Source: Gammaproteobacteria bacterium
GTDB taxonomy: Bacteria > Pseudomonadota > Gammaproteobacteria > Pseudomonadales > Pseudomonadaceae
Assembly (NCBI GenBank): GCA_023475025.1
Contig: JAMCWB010000002.1
Coordinates: 1-37,793, forward strand
Reading direction: 5' to 3'
Length of the DNA: 37,793 bases
Part shown: piece after piece, positions 26,195 to 35,107 of the stretch
Layout: each line of letters starts with the position of its first letter
Position numbering within the stretch: the first letter of the stretch is position 1
Made by a program: the position numbers and the translations under genes
The notes under the pieces: model-generated
The model's input: only the letters and a program-made list of their open reading frames with translations
What the model was told of the DNA's origin: nothing
The model's database searches: none

Positions 26195-27276
26195 TAAAGG
26201 GGCTGAATACGTTCGACCAGACGGCCACTATCCACCAGTTCGAGAAATTCATCACCCAGACGCTGGCTTTCCGCCATGGCTTGCCGCCAATAGGCCTCGC
26301 GCGCAGCATCTTCACCGAGAAAACGCTTGAAGTCGTTGCGGTCGGGCAGTTTGCCGTGGGGCAAGTTGGCCAGATAGTCACGTGAGGGCGCCAGCAGGAG
26401 CACATCGCTGGCCTGCTCAGGGTTGGCTCGCCGCCAGGGCAGAGTCTTGTCAAACCAGCCCGGTACAATACGATCGGTGAAGTGTGGATAGAGCACGATA
26501 CCCGGCGTTTGCCAGGGCAGGTCCAGGTGATAGTCGAGCAGGCCGCCGTCCCGGTAGACCCCTTCCGTTGCGCCAGGAAGGTCGCGTACCGCTTCCATGA
26601 CCATGGGAATAGAGCCCGATGCCAGCAAGGCTTGGCGCAGGTTGTTGCTGTCCAGGCTGACCTGCTGGCCAGGGAAGTCGTCAAGATCGGCCCAGGGCGG
26701 CTGGCGCCGGCTATCATGCAGCACAACCCGCTCGAAGTAACGTTTCAGGTGTCGCCGGCCAAGAAGGTTGGCACTGATGACGCCAGTCAGGCCCATGCCG
26801 AGTCGGCCGGGCGAGTCGTGCTGCAGCAAGCCAAGGCTTTTTACCACCATGATATTCAGATGGTAGTGCGGATTGCTGAGGATGGCCTCTTGCTGCCCGT
26901 CGAGCAGGTCGTCGACCATACGCTCGCAGCGGCGGGTAATCTCAGCCACGCTGATGCCCTTGGGAAAGCGCTGGCGGGTGTAGAGCTCGCCCAGTCGCTT
27001 CAGTCCGGCTACCGGGTCGGGCAGGCTGGCGCTGGCAAAGCGCCAACTGCCAATAGAGGCGCCCACCAGGCTGCGAGCTTGTGGCTGGCGCGTCAGCCAG
27101 TCACCAAAGAGCGCCAGGTCAAGGCCCTGAATGCCCAATGCCTTGGGGCCACCCGCTGCACCCGGCAAGATATGCACGTCGCTGGGCTGCAAGCCGTTCT
27201 GCTCGATATGCTGGCGCGCGCGCTGGCCGGCGCGGATGCTCAGAGCGGGTGGCTGGGCGATATGAATAGCGGGCAT
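26194..27276 (-). CDS. Patatin-like phospholipase family protein
   Basis: A 360-residue predicted serine lipid acyl-hydrolase. It shows the patatin dyad: the nucleophile elbow GASIG with Ser74, and Asp243 in YRDGGLLDYH. The oxyanion loop is GAAGGPKALG, and the helix LLASGSIPMVMEAV is typical. No signal peptide is visible, so it is probably cytoplasmic unless secreted by another route. Start supported by AGGAA 7 nt upstream. It lies 56 bp after the EAL gene on the same strand with no clear terminator between, and overlaps the methyltransferase start by one base. Substrate unknown. Confidence 0.87.
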   Translation of the reverse strand: MPAIHIAQPPALSIRAGQRARQHIEQNGLQPSDVHILPGAAGGPKALGIQGLDLALFGDWLTRQPQARSLVGASIGSWRFASASLPDPVAGLKRLGELYTRQRFPKGISVAEITRRCERMVDDLLDGQQEAILSNPHYHLNIMVVKSLGLLQHDSPGRLGMGLTGVISANLLGRRHLKRYFERVVLHDSRRQPPWADLDDFPGQQVSLDSNNLRQALLASGSIPMVMEAVRDLPGATEGVYRDGGLLDYHLDLPWQTPGIVLYPHFTDRIVPGWFDKTLPWRRANPEQASDVLLLAPSRDYLANLPHGKLPDRNDFKRFLGEDAAREAYWRQAMAESQRLGDEFLELVDSGRLVERIQPL

Positions 27277-27332
27277 GGTCGGGTTCCTGAAGCCATTTCA
27301 GCCAGCGATTGTAGCATTCAGTGGGCGCTTGA

Positions 27333-28496
27333 TCAGATGGCGTCCAGGTCGATGTCGACCAGCAGCAGGTGGCGGCTGTTGTCGATAAAGAAGCCAGAGG
27401 TCATGCAGTACTGGTTGGTCGTGGCATCGCGGTAGCGGTTGGAAAGAATCACGCGACTGTCTTCACCGGCCTCGGCAAGGATCTGGTAAAAATACGGCCG
27501 CCAGGACCAGTTATGGTCAAGGTAGTGCGGGTCAGCCTGCCAGCGATCCTGCAGCCACTCATAGTTGGGTGAAATCTGTGTGCCATGGGCGTCACACAGA
27601 AAGCAGCGCAACAGCCAGGGATAGTTGTCATGGGCGGGCAGGTCATCCGGTTTTGCGCCGGCTGCCAGCCAGCGGTTCAGCAAGCCGAAAAGCTCCGATA
27701 GTTGCGCACGCAGGGTCGCCAACTGGGCCCGTTCGGCCAGTTTGCTGCTGACATAGTGATCACGCAGGGCAGAAAACTGGGCTTCTACCGCACGTTCCGG
27801 CAGAAAGTTCTCTTCCGGTTTGGCAAACAGGTAGCCCTGTACATAGCGCGCGCCGCACTCCAGAGCAAAGTGGAGCTCCTGTTCGGTTTCGACGCCTTCG
27901 GCAATAATCCAGCAGCCACTTTTCTCGGCCATCAGAGCCAGTGCGCGGACAAAATCGCCACTGTTGCCCTTGCCGCTGGCCGCCTTGCGGAACAGCTGGA
28001 TGTCCAGCTTGAGGATGTCAGGTTCCAGCGCCAAAACCCGGTCCAGCATGGAATAGCCGGCACCGAAATCATCGATGGCAATGCGAATCCCGGCTTCACG
28101 GTAACGTTTGACCACTTCGCGTAGCTGATCAATATCCCCTTGTAGCTCGGTGATCTCGAACACAACCTGATCCGGTGCCAGGCCGGTTTCAGCGAGCAGT
28201 TGCAGGCTGGGCAGCGGCTTGTCCGGTTGTAACTGGCTGATCCATTGGGGCGAAATATTCAGGGTCAGAAAACCACCCGGGTTATCACGAAAGCGCTCCA
28301 GGGCCAGTTTGCGAATGGAACGGTCGAGTTCCAGCAGGTCGTGGGCAGGTGTTCGCGGGTCGGTGAATAAAGGCCCGGCGCTGACAATGCTGCCATCATC
28401 CTGGCGCAGGCGGGCGAGGGCTTCATAGCCGGCAATACGGCCCGTCGCGGTATCAATCAGGGGCTGGAAGTAAGGCAGGGGCTGTCCAGTTATCAC
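27333..28496 (-). CDS. EAL-domain c-di-GMP phosphodiesterase with YkuI-type C-terminal sensor domain
   Basis: Predicted to hydrolyse c-di-GMP to pGpG. Residues about 5-235 are a complete EAL domain: EAL 25-27, then LNISPQW, FEITE, AIDDFGAGYS, LKLD, AEGVET and YVQGYLF, so all metal and catalytic residues appear intact. Residues about 270-385 resemble the EAL-associated PDC/Cache-like domain of Bacillus YkuI, probably a cytoplasmic ligand sensor. The GTG at 28496 is preferred as start because GGAG lies 6 nt upstream; the longer ATG at 28523 has no SD. A strong sigma-54 promoter match and NtrC-type sites lie upstream. Product 387 residues. Confidence 0.9.
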   Translation of the reverse strand: MITGQPLPYFQPLIDTATGRIAGYEALARLRQDDGSIVSAGPLFTDPRTPAHDLLELDRSIRKLALERFRDNPGGFLTLNISPQWISQLQPDKPLPSLQLLAETGLAPDQVVFEITELQGDIDQLREVVKRYREAGIRIAIDDFGAGYSMLDRVLALEPDILKLDIQLFRKAASGKGNSGDFVRALALMAEKSGCWIIAEGVETEQELHFALECGARYVQGYLFAKPEENFLPERAVEAQFSALRDHYVSSKLAERAQLATLRAQLSELFGLLNRWLAAGAKPDDLPAHDNYPWLLRCFLCDAHGTQISPNYEWLQDRWQADPHYLDHNWSWRPYFYQILAEAGEDSRVILSNRYRDATTNQYCMTSGFFIDNSRHLLLVDIDLDAI

Positions 28497-28540
28497 GGTA
28501 TTCTCCAGGCAGGCATTAAGCACAAAAAGCGCAGATGCCG

Positions 28541-28557
28541 AGCAAAATCAGGGCCAG
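28541..28557 (-). promoter_or_regulatory. Candidate sigma-54 promoter for the EAL gene
   Basis: On the minus strand CTGGCCCTGATTTTGCT matches YTGGCACGnnnnTTGCW at 11 of 13 defined positions, with exact GG-N10-GC spacing. The predicted start of transcription is near 28530, about 34 nt before the GTG. Two NtrC-type sites are centred about 122 and 151 bp upstream, the normal enhancer distance. Confidence 0.62.
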
Positions 28558-28572
28558 CTTGTTCAATTGTAT

Positions 28573-28642
28573 ATAGATGCCCTGTTGCAGCCTCGGCAGG
28601 AGGGTGTTTCCCGGATCGGGGTGACAGTGACAGGGCATCTAT
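28573..28642. repeat. Perfect 13-bp inverted repeat enclosing two small hairpins
   Basis: ATAGATGCCCTGT (28573-28585) and its exact reverse complement (28630-28642) are separated by 44 nt. Inside are CCTC/GAGG (28591-28603) and CCCG/CGGG, each a 4-bp stem. If transcribed, either strand could form a three-way junction. It lies between the NtrC-type sites and the EAL sigma-54 promoter. It is not a known riboswitch that I recognise. Confidence 0.7.
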
Positions 28643-28643
28643 C

Positions 28644-28660
28644 CGCACTATTTTGGCGCA
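28644..28660. promoter_or_regulatory. NtrC-type binding site 1
   Basis: CGCACTATTTTGGCGCA fits TGCACC-N5-GGTGCA at 9 of 12 positions and resembles the second NtrC site of E. coli glnA. It forms a tandem pair with 28673-28689, 29 bp apart. Confidence 0.55.
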
Positions 28661-28672
28661 AAGGCAGTTTTC

Positions 28673-28689
28673 TGCACTAAATGGGTGCT
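28673..28689. promoter_or_regulatory. NtrC-type binding site 2
   Basis: TGCACTAAATGGGTGCT fits TGCACC-N5-GGTGCA at 10 of 12 positions. Together with site 1 it lies in the divergent region between the EAL gene and gltB, a nitrogen-assimilation gene. Confidence 0.62.
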
Positions 28690-28705
28690 TTATCGCCGGC
28701 GATAA
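28690..28705. promoter_or_regulatory. 16-bp perfect palindrome
   Basis: TTATCGCCGGCGATAA is fully self-complementary and abuts NtrC-type site 2. Possible operator for an unidentified dimeric regulator. Confidence 0.5.
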
Positions 28706-28714
28706 CCTTAGGCA

Positions 28715-28727
28715 ACAGTTTGCGGCC
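28715..28727 (+). repeat. 13-bp direct repeat, copy 1
   Basis: ACAGTTTGCGGCC, repeated exactly at 28783-28795 (68 bp apart). An exact 13-bp repeat is not expected by chance in about 470 bp. Probably a binding site of an unidentified regulator of gltBD. Confidence 0.6.
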
Positions 28728-28782
28728 GAATAAATAGGAACTTATCGACCTGCGACACTGGATTATATTTTAACGACATTGT

Positions 28783-28795
28783 ACAGTTTGCGGCC
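28783..28795 (+). repeat. 13-bp direct repeat, copy 2
   Basis: Second exact copy of ACAGTTTGCGGCC, 25 bp before the weaker sigma-54 match for gltB. Confidence 0.6.
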
Positions 28796-28819
28796 AATTT
28801 TTAACGCGCACAGAAAAGA

Positions 28820-28836
28820 TTGGCGCCGGATCAGCG
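28820..28836 (+). promoter_or_regulatory. Possible sigma-54 promoter for gltBD
   Basis: TTGGCGCCGGATCAGCG has the required GG-N10-GC spacing and a good -24 element, but a poor -12 element. Predicted start near 28847, leaving a leader of about 118 nt. The NtrC-type sites are about 166 and 195 bp upstream. Weaker than the EAL-facing site. Confidence 0.33.
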
Positions 28837-28964
28837 TATCTACTGATGGCAAGTGCTCGCCATGGTAGCTGCATGCAATCCGCTAGGCCAGTCTTCCCGC
28901 CTGACTACACAAGTGTTGGCGATGGTGGTAACAGACGTGCTGTGCGAATAACTGGAGCTGAATG

Positions 28965-31900
28965 ATGGCTAACCTTAACCAGCAGTCTGCAGGTCTTTAT
29001 TGCCCTGAACTGGAGCATGATAGTTGCGGGATTGGCTTCGTTGCCAGTCTGAAAGGCGAAAAAAGCCATGCGATTATTGAAAACGCGCTCTCCATGCTGA
29101 CCTGCATGGAACACCGTGGTGGTACCGGTTTTGATGTGCGCAGCGGCGATGGCGCTGGTGTATTGATCCAGATTCCCGATGCCACGCTGCGTGACAGCAT
29201 GGCAGAAAAGGGTGTGACCCTGCCGCAGCCCGGTGACTATGCCGTGGGTATGGTGTTCTTCCCTGGTGATGCCGATATTCGTGAGGAATGCCGTGCCGTG
29301 CTGGTGCGCAATGCCGAGCGCCTGGGTTTGCCACTGCTGGGCTGGCGCCTGGTACCCAAGGACAACAGCACCCTGGGTGAAGCTTCGCTGGAAAAAGAGC
29401 CACAGATCGAGCAATTGTTCATTGCCCGCCCGGATGAACTGGATCAGCAAGCCTTTGAGCGCAAGCTCTATGTGCTGCGCAACTATACGGCGCATCGGGT
29501 GAAAGAGACTGTGCAGGGTGCCGAGGAAGATTTCTACGTCGCCTCGCTGTCGACCCGTACCATTGTCTATAAAGGTCAGTTCACTACAGCTCAGGTCCGT
29601 GAGTACTATCTGGACTTGCAGAACGAGAAGACGGTGTCCGCTTTGGCGATGCACCACTCGCGCTTTTCGACCAATACCTTCCCGGCCTGGCGTCGGGCGC
29701 AGCCGTTCCGTTACCTGTCGCACAACGGTGAGATCAACACTGTCAAGGGCAACATCAACTGGATGCGTGCGCGTGAAGACCTGCTGAGCACCGAGTACTT
29801 CAGCGATGAAGAGCTGGGCATGCTCAAGCCGATCTGTGACCACAACATGTCCGACTCGGCCAACCTGGACATGGTCATCGAGCTGCTGGTGCTTACCGGT
29901 CGCCCGCTGGAAAAGGTCATGATGATGGTCATTCCCGAGGCCTGGCAGCGCCAGCCCGATATGGAAGCCACCAAGCGTGCCTTCTATGAATATTACGCCT
30001 GCATCATGGAGCCCTGGGATGGCCCGGCCTCGGTTGCCTTTACTGACGGTAAGGTCATCGGCGCGACTCTGGACCGCAACGGCCTGCGTCCCTCGCGTTA
30101 CCTGGTCACCGAAGATGGCACCATTGTCATGGGCTCGGAAACCGGCGCCCTGGTGGTTGACCAGTCCAAGGTGGTGATGAAAGGCCGCCTGGAGCCGGGT
30201 CGCCTGTTTATTGCCGATCTGGAAGCCGGTCGCATCATCAGTGATGACGAGGTCAAGAGCCAGGTGTGTGCCAGCCAGCCCTATGCCGAGTGGCTGGCCG
30301 AGAACAAGATTGTGCTGTGCGATCTGCCGCTGCCCAATGTGGAAGAGCATCATCTGGACCGATCTACCCTGCGCAAGCGTCAGCAGGCCTTTGGTTACAC
30401 CCAGGAAGACCTGTCCCTGATCCTGGCCGATATGGTCGGTACCGCCAAGGAGCCACTGGGTTCCATGGGTGCGGACAACCCGCTGGCCGTATTGTCTGAT
30501 CAGCCGCAGCACCTGTCACATTACTTCAAGCAGTTCTTTGCCCAGGTGACCAACCCGCCGATCGACCCGATCCGCGAAGAGATGGTCATGTCACTGCAGA
30601 CCTTTGTCGGCAAGTCGTTCAACCTGCTGGAAGAGACGCCCAAGCACTGCCGTATGGTGGAAGTCAGTCAGCCGGTACTAACCAATGATGAGCTGCGCAA
30701 GCTGCAACACATTGATCACGACCACTTCCAGGCGCACACGATTGATATCACTTTCCACGCCACCGGGCGTCAGGGTGAAATGGAAAGCGCGCTCAAGCGC
30801 ATCTGCCGCCACGCCCGCGATGCGGTGGAGGATGGCTACTCGATCCTGATTCTCAGTGACCGTACCCTGGATACCGATCACGCTGCCGTGCCTTCACTGC
30901 TGGCTACCGGTGCGGTGCACCATTACCTGATCCGTGAAGGTCTGCGCTCGCACACCGGTATCGTGGTCGAGGCGGGTGATGTCTGGGAAACCCATCACTT
31001 TGCAACCTTGCTGGGTTATGGCGCAGCAGCAGTCAATCCCTACATGGCCTTCGAGTCACTCTATGAGCTGCGTGATCAGGGTGTGGTCAATGCCGAGTGG
31101 ACCGATGCCAAATTGGTCGAGCGTTACACCAAGGGCGTCAACGGCGGCCTGCTGAAGATTTTCTCCAAGATGGGCATCTCGACCCTGCAGTCCTATCAGG
31201 GCGCGCAGATCTTTGAAGCTCTGGGCCTGAGTTCGGCGGTGATTGATCGCTGCTTTGCCGGCACCGTCAGCCGTATCGAAGGTATCGGCCTGGATGAAAT
31301 TGCCCAGGAAACCCTGATCAAGCACCGTCTGGGTTACCCGGAAGAGCAGTTGGCCAATGACAACCTGATTCTGCGCAGCGGCGGCAACTATGCCTGGCGC
31401 AAGGACGGTGAGCGCCACCTGTTCAGCCCGAATACCATTCGCCTGCTGCAGCATTCCTCGGCCAATAATGATCCGGCGATGTTCAAGCAGTATGCGGCCA
31501 GTGTCGATGATCAGTCCAAGGCAGCCTTTACTCTGCGTGGCCTGCTGGACTTCCAGTCCGACCGTCAGCCGGTTGCGCTGGACGAGGTTGAGCCGGCGTC
31601 GGCGATCTTCAAGCGTTTTGCCACCGGGGCCATGTCCTTTGGCTCGATTTCCTGGGAAGCGCACACCACCCTGGCCATGGCGATGAACCGCCTGGGCGGC
31701 AAGAGCAACAGTGGTGAGGGTGGTGAAGACCCGATCCGCTTCAAGCCGCTGGAAAATGGCGACTCCATGCTGTCGCGCATCAAGCAGGTGGCCTCCGGTC
31801 GTTTTGGTGTGACCAGCCACTACCTGACCAATGCCGACGAGTTGCAGATCAAGATGGCTCAGGGCGCCAAACCGGGCGAAGGCGGCCAGCTGCCCGGTCA

Positions 31901-33578
31901 CAAGGTGGATGCCTGGATTGGTCGTACCCGTGGTTCAACCCCCGGCGTGGGCCTGATTTCACCGCCGCCGCATCACGATATCTACTCGATTGAAGATCTG
32001 GCGCAGCTGATCTATGACCTGAAAAACGCCAACCGTGAAGCGCGTATCAACGTCAAGCTGGTCTCTGAAGCCGGCGTGGGTACCGTGGCTGCCGGTGTGG
32101 TCAAGGGGTATGCCGATGTGGTGTTGATTGCCGGCCATGATGGCGGCACCGGTGCTTCACCGCTGAGCTCGATCAAGCATGCCGGTCTGCCCTGGGAGCT
32201 GGGCCTGGCGGAAACCCACCAGACCCTGGTGCGTAACCGCCTGCGCAGTCGCGTGACCGTACAGACCGATGGTCAGCTGAAAACCCCGCGTGACCTTGCT
32301 GTGGCGACACTGCTGGGTGCCGAGGAGTGGGGCATTGCCACCGCGGCTCTGGTGGTGGAAGGCTGCATCATGATGCGCAAGTGTCACACCAACACCTGCC
32401 CGGTGGGTATCGCTACCCAGGATCGCGTATTGCGCGGCCGCTACAAGGGTCAAGTCGATCATGTGGTCAACTTCTTCACCATGATGGTGGAAGGGTTGCG
32501 CGAGATCATGGCCGAGCTGGGCTTCCGTACCATCGATGAAATGGTCGGCCAGAGCCAGGTGCTCAAGGTGCGTGAGGGCATCACCCACTGGAAGTTCAAG
32601 CATCTGGACCTGTCCAGCCTGCTGTTCAAGGCCGAGCCGGCTGAAGGCGATACGCTGTACAAGACGGTCGAGCAGAAGCATATGATCGACAAGATCATCG
32701 ACCGCCAGATGATCAAGGATGCCGAGGCTGCGCTGGAGCGTGGCGACAAGGTACGCCTGGAATACGCGATCAAGAACACCGATCGCAGTGTGGGCGCCAT
32801 GCTGTCCAACGAGATCTCCAAGCGTTACGAAGACAAGGGCCTGCCTGCGGGCACCATACACGTCAAGCTGAAAGGCTCGGCGGGTCAGAGCCTGGGTGTG
32901 TTTGCCGCCCCGGGCATTGATTTCGAGCTGGAAGGTGATGCCAACGACTACTTCGGCAAGGGCCTGTCCGGCGCGCGCATGGTGGTCTACCCCGACAGCC
33001 AGGCGCCTTTCAAGGCACGCGACAATATCATCATCGGTAACGTCGCCTTCTTCGGCGGCACCCGCGGTGAAGCCTATGTGCGCGGCAAGGCCGGTGAGCG
33101 TTTCTGCGTGCGCAACTCCGGCGTAACCGCCGTGGTTGAGGGCGTGGGTGACCACGGTTGCGAGTACATGACCGGTGGTACCGCAGTGATTCTTGGCGAG
33201 ACCGGGCGCAACTTTGCTGCCGGTATGTCCGGCGGCGTGGCCTATGTGCTGGATCGCGGTGGCAACTTTGCCGAGCGTTGCAATATGGAAATGGTTGGCC
33301 TCGGGCCGGTGGACGATGCCGAGGAAGAGGCGCGTCTCAAGCAACTGATCCAGAACCACTTCGATCTGACCGGCTCCGATGTCGCGCGTGAATTGCTCGA
33401 TGACTGGGCGCAGGCCATGCAGCAGTTCGTTCGCGTGCTGCCGGTGGATTATGCGCGCATGCAGGGTTACATGCAGACCGTGCGTGAAGAGCAGAAGATC
33501 GATGATGAATACGAAGTGGCTGTTCAAGCCTTCGACATGCACCTGAAGAACCTGGCTGCGGCCAAGGCTACAGCTTAG
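28965..33578 (+). CDS. gltB: Glutamate synthase large subunit (ferredoxin/NADPH-type GOGAT alpha chain)
   Basis: Converts glutamine plus 2-oxoglutarate to two glutamates. The 1537-residue protein has a short propeptide before the glutaminase nucleophile Cys21 (HDSCGIGF). It has a class II amidotransferase domain (about 21-430), a central domain, an FMN-binding synthase domain (about 800-1200) and a GXGXG domain (about 1250-1500). The 3Fe-4S cysteines are C1134, C1140 and C1145. The second of two adjacent ATGs is preferred (GGAG 7 nt upstream). The N-terminus [20 protein letters not shown] differs from the usual pseudomonad form as I remember it (LY-P-EF-DNCGFGLIAHM, about 1480 residues) and resembles the longer class found in many other phyla. 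Operon with gltD. Confidence 0.95.
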   Translation: MANLNQQSAGLYCPELEHDSCGIGFVASLKGEKSHAIIENALSMLTCMEHRGGTGFDVRSGDGAGVLIQIPDATLRDSMAEKGVTLPQPGDYAVGMVFFPGDADIREECRAVLVRNAERLGLPLLGWRLVPKDNSTLGEASLEKEPQIEQLFIARPDELDQQAFERKLYVLRNYTAHRVKETVQGAEEDFYVASLSTRTIVYKGQFTTAQVREYYLDLQNEKTVSALAMHHSRFSTNTFPAWRRAQPFRYLSHNGEINTVKGNINWMRAREDLLSTEYFSDEELGMLKPICDHNMSDSANLDMVIELLVLTGRPLEKVMMMVIPEAWQRQPDMEATKRAFYEYYACIMEPWDGPASVAFTDGKVIGATLDRNGLRPSRYLVTEDGTIVMGSETGALVVDQSKVVMKGRLEPGRLFIADLEAGRIISDDEVKSQVCASQPYAEWLAENKIVLCDLPLPNVEEHHLDRSTLRKRQQAFGYTQEDLSLILADMVGTAKEPLGSMGADNPLAVLSDQPQHLSHYFKQFFAQVTNPPIDPIREEMVMSLQTFVGKSFNLLEETPKHCRMVEVSQPVLTNDELRKLQHIDHDHFQAHTIDITFHATGRQGEMESALKRICRHARDAVEDGYSILILSDRTLDTDHAAVPSLLATGAVHHYLIREGLRSHTGIVVEAGDVWETHHFATLLGYGAAAVNPYMAFESLYELRDQGVVNAEWTDAKLVERYTKGVNGGLLKIFSKMGISTLQSYQGAQIFEALGLSSAVIDRCFAGTVSRIEGIGLDEIAQETLIKHRLGYPEEQLANDNLILRSGGNYAWRKDGERHLFSPNTIRLLQHSSANNDPAMFKQYAASVDDQSKAAFTLRGLLDFQSDRQPVALDEVEPASAIFKRFATGAMSFGSISWEAHTTLAMAMNRLGGKSNSGEGGEDPIRFKPLENGDSMLSRIKQVASGRFGVTSHYLTNADELQIKMAQGAKPGEGGQLPGHKVDAWIGRTRGSTPGVGLISPPPHHDIYSIEDLAQLIYDLKNANREARINVKLVSEAGVGTVAAGVVKGYADVVLIAGHDGGTGASPLSSIKHAGLPWELGLAETHQTLVRNRLRSRVTVQTDGQLKTPRDLAVATLLGAEEWGIATAALVVEGCIMMRKCHTNTCPVGIATQDRVLRGRYKGQVDHVVNFFTMMVEGLREIMAELGFRTIDEMVGQSQVLKVREGITHWKFKHLDLSSLLFKAEPAEGDTLYKTVEQKHMIDKIIDRQMIKDAEAALERGDKVRLEYAIKNTDRSVGAMLSNEISKRYEDKGLPAGTIHVKLKGSAGQSLGVFAAPGIDFELEGDANDYFGKGLSGARMVVYPDSQAPFKARDNIIIGNVAFFGGTRGEAYVRGKAGERFCVRNSGVTAVVEGVGDHGCEYMTGGTAVILGETGRNFAAGMSGGVAYVLDRGGNFAERCNMEMVGLGPVDDAEEEARLKQLIQNHFDLTGSDVARELLDDWAQAMQQFVRVLPVDYARMQGYMQTVREEQKIDDEYEVAVQAFDMHLKNLAAAKATA

Positions 33579-33589
33579 GAGACTATCCC

Positions 33590-35074
33590 ATGGGTAAACT
33601 GACCGGATTTCTCGAATACGAGCGCGCCTTGCCAGACGATCGCAATCCCCGTGAGCGCCTGATCGACTGGAAAGAAATTCACGAGCAGCTGCCGGAAGCC
33701 GAGCTGCGCCAGCAAGGCGCCCGCTGCATGGATTGCGGCGTGCCTTTCTGTCACGCCGGTGACTCGGCAACCGCCCCCAAAGTGGGTGGCTGCCCGATCA
33801 ACAACCTGATTCCCGAGTGGAACGATCTGATCTACCACAACCGCTGGGAAGAAGCCCTGGATCGCCTGCACAAGACCAACAACTTCCCGGAGTTTACCGG
33901 TCGCGTGTGTCCGGCGCCCTGTGAGGATTCCTGTGTGTTGGGGATCAATGCACCCCCGGTGACCATCAAGAACCACGAATACGCGATTATCGAAAAGGGC
34001 TTCAACGAAGGTTGGGTCAAGGCCAATCCGCCGAAGAAACGCAGCGGCAAGCGTGTGGCCGTGATCGGCTCTGGCCCGGCTGGCCTGTCGGCGGCTGCCC
34101 AGCTCAACTCCGTCGGTCATAACGTGGTGGTGTTCGAGCGGGCTGACCGTATCGGCGGTCTACTGATGTACGGCATCCCCAACATGAAGCTGGAAAAGCA
34201 CTACATTGATCGTCGCATCGATCTGATGAAGGAAGAGGGTATCGAGTTCCGTACCGGCGTTGAAGTCGGCAAGGATATCGATGCCAGCGACCTGCAGAAA
34301 GAGTACGACGCCGTACTGGTGTCGACTGGTGCTACCGTGGCCCGTGATCTGCCAATCGAAGGCCGTGAGCTGGGCGGTATCCATTTCGCCATGGAATTCC
34401 TCACCGCCAACACCAAAAGCCTGCTGGACAGTCAGCACGCCGATGGCAACTTCATCTCCGCCAAGGACAAGCATGTGGTCGTCATTGGTGGTGGTGATAC
34501 CGGAACGGACTGTGTCGGCACCAGCCTGCGTCACGGCTGCAAGAGCGTGATCCAGCTTGAGATCATGCCCAAGCCACCGTTGGAGCGTGCGCCGGACAAT
34601 CCCTGGCCGGAATTCAAGCGCACCCTCAAGGTTGACTACGGTCAGGCCGAAGCCATTGCCGTGCAGGGTGAGGACCCGCGCCAGTATCTGCAGATGACGC
34701 AGAAATTCACCGGCGAGAATGGCCAGGTCACGCAGTTGCACCTGACCGGCGTGGAATGGAAGAAGAACGAGCAGGGCCAATTGGTGCCGCAGCCAGTGCC
34801 TGGCAGCGAGCGCGTGATCGAGGCTGATCTGGTGCTCCTGGCGATGGGCTTTATGGGCCCGGAAGGCGGCGTGCTGGATCAGTTGGGTATTGAAACCGAT
34901 GCCCGTTCCAATGCCAAAGCCGAGTACGGCCGTTACATCACCAATGCCGAAGGCGTCTTCGCCGCCGGTGATGCCCGTCGCGGCCAGAGCCTGGTAGTCT
35001 GGGCGATCAACGAAGGGCGCGAAGCTGCGCGTGAAATGGATCGCTACCTGACCGGTACCACCGTTCTGCCCTGA
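33590..35074 (+). CDS. gltD: Glutamate synthase small subunit (beta chain)
   Basis: FAD-dependent NAD(P)H oxidoreductase feeding electrons to GltB through Fe-S clusters. In the 494-residue protein the N-terminal cluster cysteines are C46, C49, C54, C68 and C107, C111, C115. The FAD-binding motif is [15 protein letters not shown] (from about 158). The NADPH-binding motif is [13 protein letters not shown] (near 296), and the C-terminal FAD contact is [19 protein letters not shown]. The start [12 protein letters not shown] and the length fit the Bacillus-type small subunit rather than the usual pseudomonad GltD, in line with the gltB class. SD GGAG 8 nt upstream; 11-bp gap after gltB. Confidence 0.95.
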   Translation: MGKLTGFLEYERALPDDRNPRERLIDWKEIHEQLPEAELRQQGARCMDCGVPFCHAGDSATAPKVGGCPINNLIPEWNDLIYHNRWEEALDRLHKTNNFPEFTGRVCPAPCEDSCVLGINAPPVTIKNHEYAIIEKGFNEGWVKANPPKKRSGKRVAVIGSGPAGLSAAAQLNSVGHNVVVFERADRIGGLLMYGIPNMKLEKHYIDRRIDLMKEEGIEFRTGVEVGKDIDASDLQKEYDAVLVSTGATVARDLPIEGRELGGIHFAMEFLTANTKSLLDSQHADGNFISAKDKHVVVIGGGDTGTDCVGTSLRHGCKSVIQLEIMPKPPLERAPDNPWPEFKRTLKVDYGQAEAIAVQGEDPRQYLQMTQKFTGENGQVTQLHLTGVEWKKNEQGQLVPQPVPGSERVIEADLVLLAMGFMGPEGGVLDQLGIETDARSNAKAEYGRYITNAEGVFAAGDARRGQSLVVWAINEGREAAREMDRYLTGTTVLP

Positions 35075-35087
35075 TCGTGTAGCTTGC

Positions 35088-35107
35088 GGGCACAGCATGC
35101 TGTGCCC
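35088..35107. terminator. 20-bp perfect palindrome between convergent gltD and asrA
   Basis: GGGCACAGCATGCTGTGCCC is exactly self-complementary and touches the asrA stop codon; flanking TGTAG/CTACA can extend the stem. No T-run is present on either side, so if it terminates transcription it is an atypical bidirectional element. Confidence 0.45.

Noticed and set aside
28573..28642. c-di-GMP riboswitch in the EAL-gene leader
   Set aside because: The conserved GEMM core sequences are absent, and the element lies upstream of the predicted sigma-54 start, so it would not be in that mRNA.
28711..28725. Sigma-54 element AGGCA...TTTGC inside direct repeat copy 1, and TGGCAAG...CGC near 28846
   Set aside because: Both have 9 instead of 10 nt between GG and GC, a spacing sigma-54 does not normally tolerate.
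28738..28770. AlgU-type promoter suggested by GGAACTT in the gltB upstream region
   Set aside because: No TCTGA/TCAAA-like -10 occurs at 16-17 nt spacing.
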